From an uncultured Eubacteriales bacterium (lineage in GTDB: Bacteria > Bacillota > Clostridia > Oscillospirales > Acutalibacteraceae): 25,519 bases of DNA. The translations under genes were made by a program, and so were the position numbers. The stretch is from positions 1 through 25,519 of the forward strand of contig UQEY01000028.1 of the NCBI GenBank assembly GCA_900540235.1. The letters run 5' to 3'. Of this stretch, positions 6,632 through 16,450 are shown one piece after another (within the stretch, counting starts at the first letter, position 1; each line of letters starts with the position of its first letter). Below the pieces are notes generated by a model. The model had not been told where the DNA came from, did not search any database, and worked only from the letters and a program-made list of their open reading frames with translations.

Positions 6632-7527
6632 CAACTATAATTCTTTTAATAATATGTTGCATTTTAGCCGCAGCACTTATAACAGTTACAGTTAAAAACC
6701 GTAAAATCAAAAAAAGCGCAGCCGATTTAACCGAAAGCATAAACGATTATTTTAACGAGGGAAAAATAACGCAGTTAAGCCTTTATGACAACGATTTTGC
6801 AAGGCTTCAAAACGCAGTAAATGACCTTGAAGAAAAAGTCAGTCTTGAAAAAGGCAAATTATACAGTGAAAGCAAAAAGAATGTAGAATTTATTTCCGAC
6901 ATTTCTCATCAGCTTAAAACTCCGATTTCGGCGCTCAGGCTTTACTGCGAAATAGATTTAGCAAGCGGCAATGCATCGCACGGCGAAAAAGAACTTGAGC
7001 TTATTGATAAAATGGAAAATTTAATTTACAAGCTGATAAAACTCGAAAAAGTCAAGCTTGACACTTATGATTTGGAATTTAAAACCTGCAAATGCGAGGA
7101 AATAATTAAAAAAATCATACTTGACTTTAAGCCACTTTTCCCGGACAAGAGTTTTGAATTAAACGGTGAGGGCGAAATAAGATGCGATGAAAGCTGGATG
7201 AGCGAGGCGTTTGCAAACATAATAAAAAATGCCTGTGAGCACACAAGCGAACATTCCAAAATCAAAATTACAATAACGCAAAGCGAGCGTTCAACTTCGA
7301 TTGAAATTGCAGACAACGGCGGCGGAATGAAGCAGGAAGAATTATCAAAACTTTTCACTCGCTTTTACAAGGCGGAAAATTCGGCGTCAAGCAACAGCGG
7401 AATAGGTCTTGCAATAAGTAAAGCCATTGTTGAGCGCCACCACGGAATAATCAGCGCAGAAAACAAGAACGGCGGTTTGTCACTTACAATATGCCTGCCT
7501 AAAATTGACGGATACAAAGCGTTATAA
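6628..7527 (+). CDS. Sensor histidine kinase without extracellular sensor
   Basis: A 299-residue kinase with a single N-terminal hydrophobic helix (about 3-23) and a short linker. The dimerisation/phospho-acceptor motif SHQLKTPISALR has H94. The ATPase domain shows an N box (IIKNACEH), G1 (DNGGGM), F (LFTRFYKAE) and G2 (NSGIGLAISKAIVERHHG). There is no periplasm-like loop or PAS/HAMP-type sensor. As in intramembrane-sensing Bce kinases, the stimulus is therefore probably relayed by the membrane transporter encoded downstream; this is inference. Only one clear helix is seen where Bce kinases have two. Its ATG overlaps the regulator stop, and a strong terminator follows directly after its own stop. 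Confidence 0.93.
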   Translation: MTTIILLIICCILAAALITVTVKNRKIKKSAADLTESINDYFNEGKITQLSLYDNDFARLQNAVNDLEEKVSLEKGKLYSESKKNVEFISDISHQLKTPISALRLYCEIDLASGNASHGEKELELIDKMENLIYKLIKLEKVKLDTYDLEFKTCKCEEIIKKIILDFKPLFPDKSFELNGEGEIRCDESWMSEAFANIIKNACEHTSEHSKIKITITQSERSTSIEIADNGGGMKQEELSKLFTRFYKAENSASSNSGIGLAISKAIVERHHGIISAENKNGGLSLTICLPKIDGYKAL

Positions 7528-7555
7528 ATGGGAGCTAAGCAATTAGTTCCCATTT
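7526..7555 (+). terminator. Terminator after the histidine kinase gene
   Basis: AAATGGGAGCTAA pairs with TTAGTTCCCATTT over 13 bp (one G-T pair) with a GCAA loop, followed by ATTTTT. It separates the regulator/kinase transcript from the ABC genes. Confidence 0.85.
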
Positions 7556-7564
7556 ATTTTTAGT

Positions 7565-7580
7565 CTTACGAAAATGTAAG
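7565..7580 (+). promoter_or_regulatory. Palindromic operator copy 2 (CTTAC-N6-GTAAG)
   Basis: CTTAC-GAAAAT-GTAAG, extending to perfect 6-bp arms TCTTAC/GTAAGA. A further GTAAGA at 7587-7592 repeats in the same orientation 11 bp (one helical turn) after the right arm, as in many OmpR/PhoB-family sites. It lies about 33 nt before a candidate -10 (TAATAT, 7613-7618) that lacks a good -35, consistent with an activator-dependent promoter. Confidence 0.7.
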
Positions 7581-7649
7581 ATTAAAGTAAGATGAATTAA
7601 AGAATAGTGTTGTAATATTAAGGTAAGAAAGGTGAAAGGACAAAAAATT

Positions 7650-8339
7650 ATGAAAATTATAGAATGTAAAAACTTAACCAAAGAATACATAAGTGCCGAC
7701 ACCACCGTTAAGGCGGTCAACGATGTGAGCGTAGCATTTGAGCAGGGCGAATTTTGTGCTGTAACGGGTCCGTCCGGTTCGGGAAAGTCTACACTTTTGC
7801 ACATTCTTTCTTCCCTTGAAAATGCAACGGGCGGATATGTAGCTTACAATGATAAAAAACTTTCAGACTACACCGACAATCAGCTTTCTATTTTGAGAAG
7901 AAGAAGGTTCGGTTTTGTATTCCAAGCTTATAATCTTGTTAACGAGCTGACAGGGTACGAAAACATTATTTTGCCCATTATGCTTGACAAGAAAAAAGTT
8001 GACGAGGAATACATCAACAAGATTATAACAATGCTCGGAATCGAAGACAGGCTTGAACATTTACCGAGTGCGCTTTCAGGCGGACAGCAGCAGAGAATTG
8101 CGATTGCAAGAGCGCTCGCAAACAAACCGTCAATACTGTTTGCCGACGAACCTACGGGTAATCTTGACGGCAAAAGCGGGCGTGAAGTGCTCTCTCTTTT
8201 AAAATACTGTGCAAAAGAATTCGGCATTACTCTTATACTCGTCACCCACGATTTGAATGTTGCCGAGCAAGCGGACAGAATACTCACAATCGAAGACGGC
8301 GCAATAGTCAATGATACAAAGGCGGTGCAAAACAAATGA
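7650..8339 (+). CDS. ABC transporter ATPase (BceA/MacB-LolD type)
   Basis: A 229-residue ATP-binding subunit. Walker A GPSGSGKST at 40-48, Q-loop in FVFQAYNLVNELT, signature LSGGQ at 142-146, Walker B and catalytic glutamate in ILFADEPTG (D166, E167), and a switch histidine in VTHD. The ELT and ENI pattern after the Q-loop is typical of the MacB/LolD/BceA group, whose ATPases power mechanotransmission or peptide-detoxifying permeases rather than classical import. I chose ATG 7650 because GAAAGGA lies 9 nt upstream; a GTG at 7632 would add six residues without a better site. Its TGA overlaps the permease ATG (8336-8339). Transcription probably starts at the palindrome-linked promoter near 7613. 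Confidence 0.95.
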   Translation: MKIIECKNLTKEYISADTTVKAVNDVSVAFEQGEFCAVTGPSGSGKSTLLHILSSLENATGGYVAYNDKKLSDYTDNQLSILRRRRFGFVFQAYNLVNELTGYENIILPIMLDKKKVDEEYINKIITMLGIEDRLEHLPSALSGGQQQRIAIARALANKPSILFADEPTGNLDGKSGREVLSLLKYCAKEFGITLILVTHDLNVAEQADRILTIEDGAIVNDTKAVQNK

Positions 8340-10996
8340 AAAAGAAGCTGAGTATTAATACTATTGCTTTCGGCAATATTAAAAACCGTAAAAAGCAATA
8401 CACAATTATGATTATCGGCATTATTCTTGCAATGGTGCTTTCAAGCAGTATTGTGTTTTTATATTCCGCCGCAAAGGAAACATATATTTCAAATCACTAC
8501 AAAACGCACGGATATCAAAGCGAAATTTTTGCATCAAGCAGTCTTGGCGACAAGAATTTAGACGAGATGAAAAGCGAAGGCATAATAACAGCCTACGGCG
8601 AAGCGCACACATTGGGCTACGCTTATACCGACGAGCAAAACAAATACTTAGGCTCAAATGTAGGCTACTTTGATGAAAAAGGCAAAGAACTTTCAAACCC
8701 TATACTGCTTGACGGCAAATACCCTCAAAATCAGGGTGAAGCCGCAATAGAAAAAACACAGCTTATAAAACTTGGTTTAAAGAATGCAAAAGTCGGCGAT
8801 ACAATCACGCTTAACCTCGACATTCAAAACGGCAACACAAAATACTACAAAACCATAGTTAAAAAATACAAGTTAACCGGCATACTAAGCGATAAAAAAT
8901 CAGTAATAAGCTACAGCTACAATTCAAATGATTATGACACATTAATTCCTGCCATAGTTGTTTCAAACAAAGAAAAGATTGAAAACGGCGGAAAGGAAAA
9001 AATCGTTTATTACACTCAAGCCGAAAAAAAGCACAGCGTGGACATCGATGATTATTTTGCTCAAAAAAACATTTCCGACAGTGATTATAACATATACGAC
9101 ACAAACTGCTATGCGCAAACTAATGTTGACAATTTATTTTCCGGCAGCGGTTTTGTAATTGTAATAATGGCAGTGCTTATTTTCGCTTCCTGCGTTGCGA
9201 TAATCAATTCGTTTAACAGTAATTTAAAGGATAGAAAAAAGCAAATAGGTATGCTTCGTGCCGTCGGTACAACAAAAAGGCAGATAATAAATATTTTCGG
9301 CAGAGAAGCATTTATTATTTCTCTCATTTGTACACCTATAAGTATAATTATTTCTTATTTGATTATCAGTCTTGTGTTAAAATTTGCAGTTAAAGACGCC
9401 GTTATGACAAAAAGTATAATTTCGCTTTTAATTGCGGCTGTTACAGGCGAAATCGTTGTTTTACTTGCTGCATTTATACCGCTTATTTCTGCATCAAGAA
9501 TATCACCTATGCAGGCAATAAGAGATGTTGAAACGGCAAGAAAATTTAAAAATAAAAAGATTAAATCAAAAAAAGAATTTGATGTGGCAAAGCACATTGC
9601 AAAAAGAGATTTAGGCTTTTACAACGGCAGCAGAATAACAGTCAGCGTAATTCTTGCGCTTACAATTATCGTTTCAAGCTTTGGCTTTGCCAATGTCATC
9701 AACGATACAAAAAATTATTTTTCAAACAACAATTACGATTATTATATTCATTTTTCCAATGTAAAAGGATTAAACGAGGCAGAAAAACAGGAAATAGCCG
9801 ATATGCAATATATCGGCGAAGTAAGCGGTACAAAAAGTATGAACATAAATCTGCTTAGAGACGAGATTGACGACTTTTTCCGTGTTATGATGTATTATAC
9901 TTTTTGGCCCGATGACCAAATACTGAAAAGCACAAACCAGTACCGTGATTTAATCAGAAACGGTAAACCGAATTCAAGCTACGAAGAAGGCAAAAAGGAC
10001 CTTAATACGGACAAGGAATACATAGGTCTTGAAATCACAGCCTATGAAAATTCATGTTTTAAGAACATCAAAAATAATGTTGAGGGTGAAATAAATTATT
10101 CTAAGCTGAAAACCGGCGAAGAAGTAATTGTAGCTTCACCTAAAAAGATTGAACTTGCCGGTTTTGCAAACGGAAATACAAATGGATTTACCACAAAAGC
10201 CGACAAAGAAATAGGCAAGAAACTCGGCAGATACGAATCTATTGTCATTGCCGAAACTCCGTTTAAAGTCGGTGATAAAATCACATTTGAACTTCCTGAC
10301 AAAACAGTAAAAATTGCAACTGTCGGTGCTATTATCAGACCGAACAGCACTGACGACGGAGAAGAAGGTGACTTTGGCTCAAATTTAGAAATTTTAACTA
10401 CCATTGACGGTATGAGAACTTTTAACAAGGCGCTCAATTACAATTCTCTTGAAATTAAATCAAGCGAAGAAGTCAACGACAAAATTGACGAGCAAATAAT
10501 AAATGAGTTAAGCGAATTTGCCACAAAGTATGACGGTTATGTCGGCTCAATATATCAGCAAAACGAGCAAATAAGACAAAATCAAATAACGATAATTGCA
10601 TCTCTTACAAGCATAATGATAATTTGTTTAGCTGTTTGTGCAAGCATTATTAACAACGCTATGAGTGCCAGAATAAGAGAGAGCAAAAAAGCAATCGGCA
10701 CATTAAGAGCAGTCGGTGCAGATGAAAGAGAACTTACAAAATCGTTCATTTATCAAATGAGGTCAATGTTTGTTTGGGGCACAGGTATAGGCTTTGGTGT
10801 ATACATTATAAGCTATGTCGTCACAATTCTTGTTGAAAAATATTACTATGGAAGTGAAAGTTATACATTAGAGTTCTACCCTTGGGCAGCGATAGGAATT
10901 GTTATAGTTTTGTTTATAATTTGTTCGGTTAACTTATGGGTTAAGGTAAGAAAAGAAATGAAAAACAGCATAGTTGAAAACATAAGGGAGCTTTAG
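8336..10996 (+). CDS. FtsX/MacB-type ABC permease, 886 aa
   Basis: A large permease with a duplicated plan. Helix 1 is at about 22-44, then a ~220-residue extracellular domain, then an FtsX domain (about 265-400) with DRKKQIGMLRAVGTTKRQI. The second half repeats this: helix near 430-450, a ~290-residue extracellular domain, and FtsX about 747-886 with RESKKAIGTLRAVGADEREL. That is about eight helices. BceB-type permeases are usually nearer 650 residues with one big loop, so this belongs to the longer two-loop class. It would be driven by the ATPase encoded just upstream and probably senses or expels a peptide or lipid-linked compound at the envelope. Substrate unknown. Followed after 1 nt by the Ig-repeat gene. 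Confidence 0.92.
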   Translation: MKKKLSINTIAFGNIKNRKKQYTIMIIGIILAMVLSSSIVFLYSAAKETYISNHYKTHGYQSEIFASSSLGDKNLDEMKSEGIITAYGEAHTLGYAYTDEQNKYLGSNVGYFDEKGKELSNPILLDGKYPQNQGEAAIEKTQLIKLGLKNAKVGDTITLNLDIQNGNTKYYKTIVKKYKLTGILSDKKSVISYSYNSNDYDTLIPAIVVSNKEKIENGGKEKIVYYTQAEKKHSVDIDDYFAQKNISDSDYNIYDTNCYAQTNVDNLFSGSGFVIVIMAVLIFASCVAIINSFNSNLKDRKKQIGMLRAVGTTKRQIINIFGREAFIISLICTPISIIISYLIISLVLKFAVKDAVMTKSIISLLIAAVTGEIVVLLAAFIPLISASRISPMQAIRDVETARKFKNKKIKSKKEFDVAKHIAKRDLGFYNGSRITVSVILALTIIVSSFGFANVINDTKNYFSNNNYDYYIHFSNVKGLNEAEKQEIADMQYIGEVSGTKSMNINLLRDEIDDFFRVMMYYTFWPDDQILKSTNQYRDLIRNGKPNSSYEEGKKDLNTDKEYIGLEITAYENSCFKNIKNNVEGEINYSKLKTGEEVIVASPKKIELAGFANGNTNGFTTKADKEIGKKLGRYESIVIAETPFKVGDKITFELPDKTVKIATVGAIIRPNSTDDGEEGDFGSNLEILTTIDGMRTFNKALNYNSLEIKSSEEVNDKIDEQIINELSEFATKYDGYVGSIYQQNEQIRQNQITIIASLTSIMIICLAVCASIINNAMSARIRESKKAIGTLRAVGADERELTKSFIYQMRSMFVWGTGIGFGVYIISYVVTILVEKYYYGSESYTLEFYPWAAIGIVIVLFIICSVNLWVKVRKEMKNSIVENIREL

Positions 10997-10997
10997 T

Positions 10998-12386
10998 GTG
11001 AAAAAGATTATTTGCATATTTTTATCATTCATATTATCTTCTTCGCTTTGCGTATCGGCTTGGGCAAGCGAGGAAGCAAAAAATGAAGACGAATCATCGA
11101 CTTCGGTTTCGCAAACATCTTCAACTTCAGAAACAACGCAGGACGCATCTCAACCGAAACTCTTGGTAGAAAGCTACACCCTTTCAAAAAGTCGGTTATA
11201 TCCAAACGAAAGTGCAACGCTTGAATTAAAGCTGAAAAACTACAGCCAAAAAAAGAGCGTTGAAAACATCGTACTTACAATAAGCGATGAAACGGGTGAA
11301 ATAAACACAACTTCGCTAAACAGCAATTATATCGGAAAAATCGAACCAAACGGAGAATTTATTTTAACTCATACCGTTAAAGTTTCAAAAAGCGCAAGTG
11401 AAGGGACGCACAAACTGAGCGTTAACTGCGAGTATGAAGACAAAGATTATGTTTCATACACGACTTCGTCGCAGATTCCGATAACCGTTTTGAAAGTTAA
11501 AGAAACAACAACGAAGCCGTCAACAACTGAAAAAGAAACCACTCTAAACACTTCAAAACCTTTGCTTATCGTAGTGTCATATTCGCTTGAAAATGACTGC
11601 GTTTCGCCGTCAAAAAGCGCAATGCTCAGGGTAAAACTCAAAAACGAGAGCAGTGACAAAGAAATTAAAAATTTAAAACTCACCCTAAGTGAAGAAAAAG
11701 GCGACATAAATTTCAAAAAAGAAAGTATTTATGCCGGCACAATCAAACCAAAAGGCACATACACTTTAAGCGCTGAAATAAGTGCTTCAAAAACGGCAGA
11801 AATAGGAGAACACAAAATTGTTCTTTCGGGTGAATACGAAGACAAGTATTTTACACAATTTTCAAGCAGTGACAACCTTACAGTAAATGTTAAGCAAAAA
11901 ACTCAGCTTGACTACGACGGAATAATACTCCCTAAAAAGCTCACTCAAGACGATACTGCCACAATGGAAATCAACCTTATGAACACAGGCAAATCTTTAA
12001 TAAGAAATGCGAAAGTAAGCTTTGATATCGACTGTCTTCAAACGGGCGGCATACTCTTTTTCGGTGAAATCAAAGCGGGTGAAAACAAGAGCGAAAGCGT
12101 CAACTTTCAGGTAAGTTCAACAAAAATCGGCAAAATAAAAGGCACGGCGACGCTGAGCTACGAGGACGAATTCGGCAAAACTTACAGTGAAAAAATCAAG
12201 CTTTCAAGCGAGATTATCAAAAAGAAAGAAGTTAAAGAGAATAATCAAGAAAAGAAATCGGAAAAGTTTCCGTTTTGGTGGTTGTTTTCTATTGTCGGCT
12301 TAGCACTCGGCAGTATAATTACGGCAGGAATTATACTCACAATCAGTTCAAACAAAAAGCGCAAAGAAGACGAAAAAAGATTATAA
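10998..12386 (+). CDS. Secreted, membrane-anchored protein with three Ig-like repeats (COG1361-type)
   Basis: A 462-residue protein that starts at GTG (10998), 7 nt after AAGGGAG. It has an N-terminal signal peptide (1-23, predicted cut after AWA), a Ser/Thr-rich linker (24-52) and three tandem beta-sandwich repeats (about 53-165, 187-299, 302-407). The repeats share PxxSAxLxxxLKN, an E-G-x-H/x-K-L-x-x-x-x-EYED pattern and NEW3/CARDB-like features. A charged linker, one C-terminal helix (about 425-451) and a basic tail follow. The bulk therefore faces outside. Such proteins accompany FtsX-type transporters in Clostridia. Being in the same transcript as the ABC genes suggests it is a partner that binds the substrate or stabilises the permease loops; this is inference. 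A strong terminator follows. Confidence 0.88.
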   Translation: MKKIICIFLSFILSSSLCVSAWASEEAKNEDESSTSVSQTSSTSETTQDASQPKLLVESYTLSKSRLYPNESATLELKLKNYSQKKSVENIVLTISDETGEINTTSLNSNYIGKIEPNGEFILTHTVKVSKSASEGTHKLSVNCEYEDKDYVSYTTSSQIPITVLKVKETTTKPSTTEKETTLNTSKPLLIVVSYSLENDCVSPSKSAMLRVKLKNESSDKEIKNLKLTLSEEKGDINFKKESIYAGTIKPKGTYTLSAEISASKTAEIGEHKIVLSGEYEDKYFTQFSSSDNLTVNVKQKTQLDYDGIILPKKLTQDDTATMEINLMNTGKSLIRNAKVSFDIDCLQTGGILFFGEIKAGENKSESVNFQVSSTKIGKIKGTATLSYEDEFGKTYSEKIKLSSEIIKKKEVKENNQEKKSEKFPFWWLFSIVGLALGSIITAGIILTISSNKKRKEDEKRL

Positions 12387-12395
12387 GCATATAGT

Positions 12396-12433
12396 AAAAA
12401 GACGAGTTGAAAACAACCCGTCTTTTTATTTTT
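12396..12433 (+). terminator. Terminator after the ABC/Ig-repeat operon
   Basis: AAAAAGACGAGTTG pairs with CAACCCGTCTTTTT (one A-C mismatch, loop AAAA), followed by ATTTTT. The symmetric A/T flanks could also let it serve the convergent sbcC transcript. Confidence 0.85.
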
Positions 12434-12528
12434 GACATATAATATCAGCTATGCAAAAAGCAAAACCGCTGAATACCGACTGCCTAATACCCTATTTAAT
12501 TCTTTCCGTTTTATTTGCGGTAGATTTA

Positions 12529-15288
12529 TCAATTTACGATTTTTGCGCTGCTGCCGTTTTCACGCTCTTTTGTCACGATAATTTTGTTGTCAATTCTTTC
12601 GCCGAGCGCCTCGACATGAGAGATTATACCGACAAGACGGTTGCCCTGAGAAAGGGAAACAAGAGCACTCAAAGCCCTATCAAGTGCCTCGCCGTCAAGA
12701 GAACCGAAGCCCTCGTCAACAAACATTGTGTCAAGCTTAATTCCGCCGTTTGACGACTGAATTTCATCTGACAAACCGAGAGCAAGGCAGAGGGAAGCCA
12801 TAAAAGATTCGCCGCCCGAAAGAGTGCCGACACTTCGTGAAGTGCCGTTATAATGGTCCAAAACATCAAGGTCAAGACCCACTTGGCTTCGTTTGTTTTG
12901 CGCTTCGTTTCTGCGTACAAGTTCGTACTGACCGTCCGTCATAGTTAAAAGTCTGATGTTTGCCTTGCCGATAATAGAGTCAAAATATTTCATTTGGACA
13001 AAAGTTTCAAGCGTAATTTTTTCCTTGCCGGATACATTACCGTTTGCCGTGTTTGAAAGAGCGCAATAAACCAAATATTTTTTATCAAGAGCTGAAAGCT
13101 TTTCACTGTTTTCACTGATTTTTTCCTTAATATCGCTGTTATGCTTAATTCGTGAAAAAAGCATTTGCCTTTTATCGTCAAGCGTTTTCTGAGCAGATGT
13201 CAGTTCATCAAGATTTGTGGTAAGTTCGGCAATATCATAGCTTTCGCTTTCTTTAAGCGTTTTTTCAAGAGCCGCTTTTTTTCCGTTTAAAACAGATAAT
13301 TCGTTCTTTGCGCCGTCATATGATTTTTTTGCGTTTTCGTATTCATTTTTTGCCAAAGACACAAAAGTTTTATACTCATCAAGCTTTGCGACAGCCTTTG
13401 GTTTACTGTCAAAATCAAATTCGCTTTTAAGTTTTTCCAAACTGCTTTGCTTTTCTGCAACAAATACTTTTAGTGCTGACAAAGAAGCGTTTAAAGTTGA
13501 AATTTCATTTTGAAGAAGCGATATTTTTTCACTTTTTTTCGGCAACTCTTTTTCAAGAGCGGCAAGCTTTTCTTCTCCTTTTTGCGATATCAAAAGTAAA
13601 TTTTTCACTTCTTCAAGCTCATCCAAAACAGTTTCTTTCAGTTTCTTTGCATTTTCAATAATATCATTTTCACTGCAAAACAGCTTTTTGCCGATTTCCT
13701 TGACAGTAGCCTCCAACGCTTCAACGGCTGATTTTTGACTTGCCGATTTTTGCGACAAAGTATTTGCATTTTCATTTGCTTTGTCTGCAACGGTTTTGGC
13801 AAGTTTAACATCTTTCTCACTCGGTGAAGAAGGAAAAAGCGTTGCAGGGTTTGGATGGGATATTGAGCCACAAACCGGGCACGGCTGACCCTCAATTAAC
13901 TTTTGCGCCATTATACCTGCCTGAGCCGAGAGAAAAGCACTGTTTTTGGCATTATAATCGTCGCTCGCAGTTTTCCAGCTTTCTATAGCTTTCTGCGTTT
14001 CTTTTTTTAACTTGTCAAACAAAGATTTTTGAGATTTGTATTCCTGATATTTGGTTGAAAGTTCTTTTAAAGCATTTTTCTTTTGTTCAAGTTCGGTTAA
14101 TTGTGTTTTATATTTTTGGGTAAGCAGTGAGGAATCTTTAAGCTTTTCATTTTCGGCTTTTATTAGCTCAATTTCCTGTTGCAGTTTTTCAAGTTTATTC
14201 TTTGAAAGCTCAATTTGAATTTGTGTTTTTTCGGCTTCATTTTGCTTTGAAATCAAGAGCGAAGAAACATTTTCAAGTTCATCAAACTTAGTCATTTTTT
14301 CTTCAAGAAGGCTTGCTTTTTTTGAAATAACTTCGCTTTCGTCAAACTTCTTTTTTGAAAGAGCAAGAGCAGTTTCAAAACTCAATAATTTTTCTTCACA
14401 TTCTTTGATTTTGCCTTGCGTTTTTTGATAATCTTCTTTTGCGCTTTGGCGGCTTTTTTCAAGTGTGATTTGAGAATTTATAAGCGTTATTTGATTTGTG
14501 GTTTTTTCATATTTTTCATCACATTTTCTTTTTAACTCGGTATCATTTTCAATAAGATTTTCGGCTAAAGCGATAATGTCATCGCTAAGCATTTCGCCGT
14601 CTTTAGCCTTTTGAATTTCATAATAAAAAGTACTGTTTTCATCACTTGAAAGCTGATTGATATACTGCGCCGTGCTCTGCTTTTCAAGTTTTCTTTGCTC
14701 GCATAAATCAAGGAATTGACCTTTTATTTTTTCTTCAAAAACTTTATACGATTCTGTTTTAAAAATCTTTCTGAAAATATCTTTTCTCGTGTTTGTATCA
14801 CAATCAAGAAGCTTTCTGAAATCACCCTGAGCTATCATTGCAATTTGCGAAAACTGAGTTCGGTCAACACCGATAATTTCTTTTATTTTATCGTTAACTT
14901 CGTTTACTTTAGTAATTGCCGTGCCATTTGGTAAAACAAGTTCGGCATTGGCAGTCTGTTTTGTAAAACCGTCGCCCCTCTTGGAAGGTCTTAGGTATTC
15001 AGGGTTTCGCTTAACATCGTAAATTTTGCCGTCGTATTCAAAAACCATTCTTACAAATGTCGGAGTGTCGGCGCTTGCATACTTTGAACGAAACATATTT
15101 GTTTGACGCACTTCGCCGCTCGCACTGCCGTAAAGAGCAAAGCAAACAGCGTCAAAAACGGTAGTTTTGCCGGCACCCGTATCACCTGTGATAAGATAAA
15201 GTCCGCTTTTGCCAAGCTTATCCATATCAAGGCAAACTTCGCCCTTGTACGGTCCGAAAGCAGACATCACTAATTTTATCGGTCGCAT
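12529..15288 (-). CDS. sbcC: Exonuclease SbcC (Rad50-like ATPase)
   Basis: A 919-residue SMC-like ATPase that with SbcD forms the hairpin-cleaving, double-strand-end nuclease complex. N-terminal head with Walker A GDTGAGKTT (35-43), long coiled-coil arms, and a zinc hook CPVC (C470, C473) at the centre. The second half ends in signature LSGGES (823-828) and Walker B MFVDEGFG with D858/E859. All parts are intact and the length is near the family norm. I chose the ATG at 15288, with GGGAGGGCGAAC just upstream, over an ATG five codons earlier. The start lies inside the end of sbcD (13-nt overlap), so the two are co-translated. No clear own terminator was found in 12434-12528. Confidence 0.96.
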   Translation of the reverse strand: MRPIKLVMSAFGPYKGEVCLDMDKLGKSGLYLITGDTGAGKTTVFDAVCFALYGSASGEVRQTNMFRSKYASADTPTFVRMVFEYDGKIYDVKRNPEYLRPSKRGDGFTKQTANAELVLPNGTAITKVNEVNDKIKEIIGVDRTQFSQIAMIAQGDFRKLLDCDTNTRKDIFRKIFKTESYKVFEEKIKGQFLDLCEQRKLEKQSTAQYINQLSSDENSTFYYEIQKAKDGEMLSDDIIALAENLIENDTELKRKCDEKYEKTTNQITLINSQITLEKSRQSAKEDYQKTQGKIKECEEKLLSFETALALSKKKFDESEVISKKASLLEEKMTKFDELENVSSLLISKQNEAEKTQIQIELSKNKLEKLQQEIELIKAENEKLKDSSLLTQKYKTQLTELEQKKNALKELSTKYQEYKSQKSLFDKLKKETQKAIESWKTASDDYNAKNSAFLSAQAGIMAQKLIEGQPCPVCGSISHPNPATLFPSSPSEKDVKLAKTVADKANENANTLSQKSASQKSAVEALEATVKEIGKKLFCSENDIIENAKKLKETVLDELEEVKNLLLISQKGEEKLAALEKELPKKSEKISLLQNEISTLNASLSALKVFVAEKQSSLEKLKSEFDFDSKPKAVAKLDEYKTFVSLAKNEYENAKKSYDGAKNELSVLNGKKAALEKTLKESESYDIAELTTNLDELTSAQKTLDDKRQMLFSRIKHNSDIKEKISENSEKLSALDKKYLVYCALSNTANGNVSGKEKITLETFVQMKYFDSIIGKANIRLLTMTDGQYELVRRNEAQNKRSQVGLDLDVLDHYNGTSRSVGTLSGGESFMASLCLALGLSDEIQSSNGGIKLDTMFVDEGFGSLDGEALDRALSALVSLSQGNRLVGIISHVEALGERIDNKIIVTKERENGSSAKIVN

Positions 15289-16421
15289 TGTTCGCCCTCC
15301 CATATTTCTTTAATAAGCGATAACAAAACAGCCTCCTGCTCCTCGCTCGGCTTTGCTCCGTTTTGCATTTCATAAAGCTCGTCAAAAAGTTCAAGCGGAG
15401 ATTTGCTTTGGCTTGCAGTTGCGCCTACGGTTGCTGCCGCCCTCGTTCTTTTGTTGTCATAATCAAGCTTCATTATATTTTTATAAACCGTGCGAAGCTT
15501 TAAAAGTGCGTCGGCAACATCTTCTTCGTTCGTCAATGTGATATGAAAATAGTCTTTATCGGCGTTTAAATTTTCATAAAAACTTTTTGCCATAACTTCA
15601 TCGTATTTACCCTTAATTTCGACCATATCACGCATAGGGACAAGCGGAATTTGAGTAATTGAAACATTGCCCTTTTCTTTCATTTCCACTACCGTTACGC
15701 TCTTATTATGCCTGCATTCCGAAAAAGAATATTTAAGCGGAGTTCCCGAATATCTAACCGTATCACGAACTAATTTTTGCGGTGAATGAATATGACCGAG
15801 AGCAACATAATCAAAACTGTCATAGGCGCAAACATCAACATTATCGGTTCCGCCGAGCGATATTTCCTCGCTGTCGCTCCTTATTGCGCCGGTGACAAAT
15901 TGGTGGGATAAAATTATATTTCGCTCGTTTTCGTCAACATCCATATGATTTATTGCAACTTTTATCGCATCGGTATAACTGCTTATTTCCTCATCTTCAA
16001 ATTGAAGTTTTACATTTATCGGCTTAATAAAAGGAAGCATATAAATATTGACTTTTCCCCATTCGTCCAAAAGCGTATGTTTCTTAATTTCACCGTTATA
16101 TACGGGAGAGATAAAAACATTGCTTTTTTCAATAAAACGATAGGCAAACGAAAGCTTTTCGGCGCTGTCGTGATTACCCGAAATGATATATGTTTTAACA
16201 TTTAGTTTTGAAAGCCTGAAAATAAATTCGTCAAAAAGGTTGACCGCTTCGTTTGACGGCTGTGACTTGTCATAAATATCACCGCTGATAAGCACTGCGT
16301 CCGCTCCCTCTTTTTCGATAATTGAAAGTATTTCAAGAAGAATATATTTTTGGTCCTCAATCATTGAAAACTCGTTAACACGCTTGCCTATATGAAGGTC
16401 TGACAGATGTATAAATTTCAT
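15276..16421 (-). CDS. sbcD: Exonuclease SbcD (Mre11-like nuclease)
   Basis: A 381-residue metallophosphoesterase subunit of the SbcCD nuclease, which trims DNA ends and cuts hairpins. Metal-binding motifs are in the usual order: DLHIG (D8, H10), SGDIYD (D48), SGNHDS (N83, H84), a histidine in LSHQF, and GHIH. The C-terminal third is the capping/SbcC-binding region. It begins KFIHLSDLHIGK, the standard SbcD start. First gene of a two-gene operon with sbcC, behind a strong promoter at 16451-16479. Confidence 0.96.
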   Translation of the reverse strand: MKFIHLSDLHIGKRVNEFSMIEDQKYILLEILSIIEKEGADAVLISGDIYDKSQPSNEAVNLFDEFIFRLSKLNVKTYIISGNHDSAEKLSFAYRFIEKSNVFISPVYNGEIKKHTLLDEWGKVNIYMLPFIKPINVKLQFEDEEISSYTDAIKVAINHMDVDENERNIILSHQFVTGAIRSDSEEISLGGTDNVDVCAYDSFDYVALGHIHSPQKLVRDTVRYSGTPLKYSFSECRHNKSVTVVEMKEKGNVSITQIPLVPMRDMVEIKGKYDEVMAKSFYENLNADKDYFHITLTNEEDVADALLKLRTVYKNIMKLDYDNKRTRAAATVGATASQSKSPLELFDELYEMQNGAKPSEEQEAVLLSLIKEIWEGEQCDR

Positions 16422-16450
16422 AATCGCACCACTCTTTAATTGATAGTTTA

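Noticed and set aside
12434..12528. Possible terminator for sbcC in the convergent gap
   Set aside because: Only weak CCG/CGG pairings and a short direct repeat (GGTATT) are present, with no stem plus T-run on the minus strand.
12529..16421. SbcCD as part of an anti-phage island
   Set aside because: Both proteins are complete, canonical housekeeping repair subunits with no defence genes next to them.
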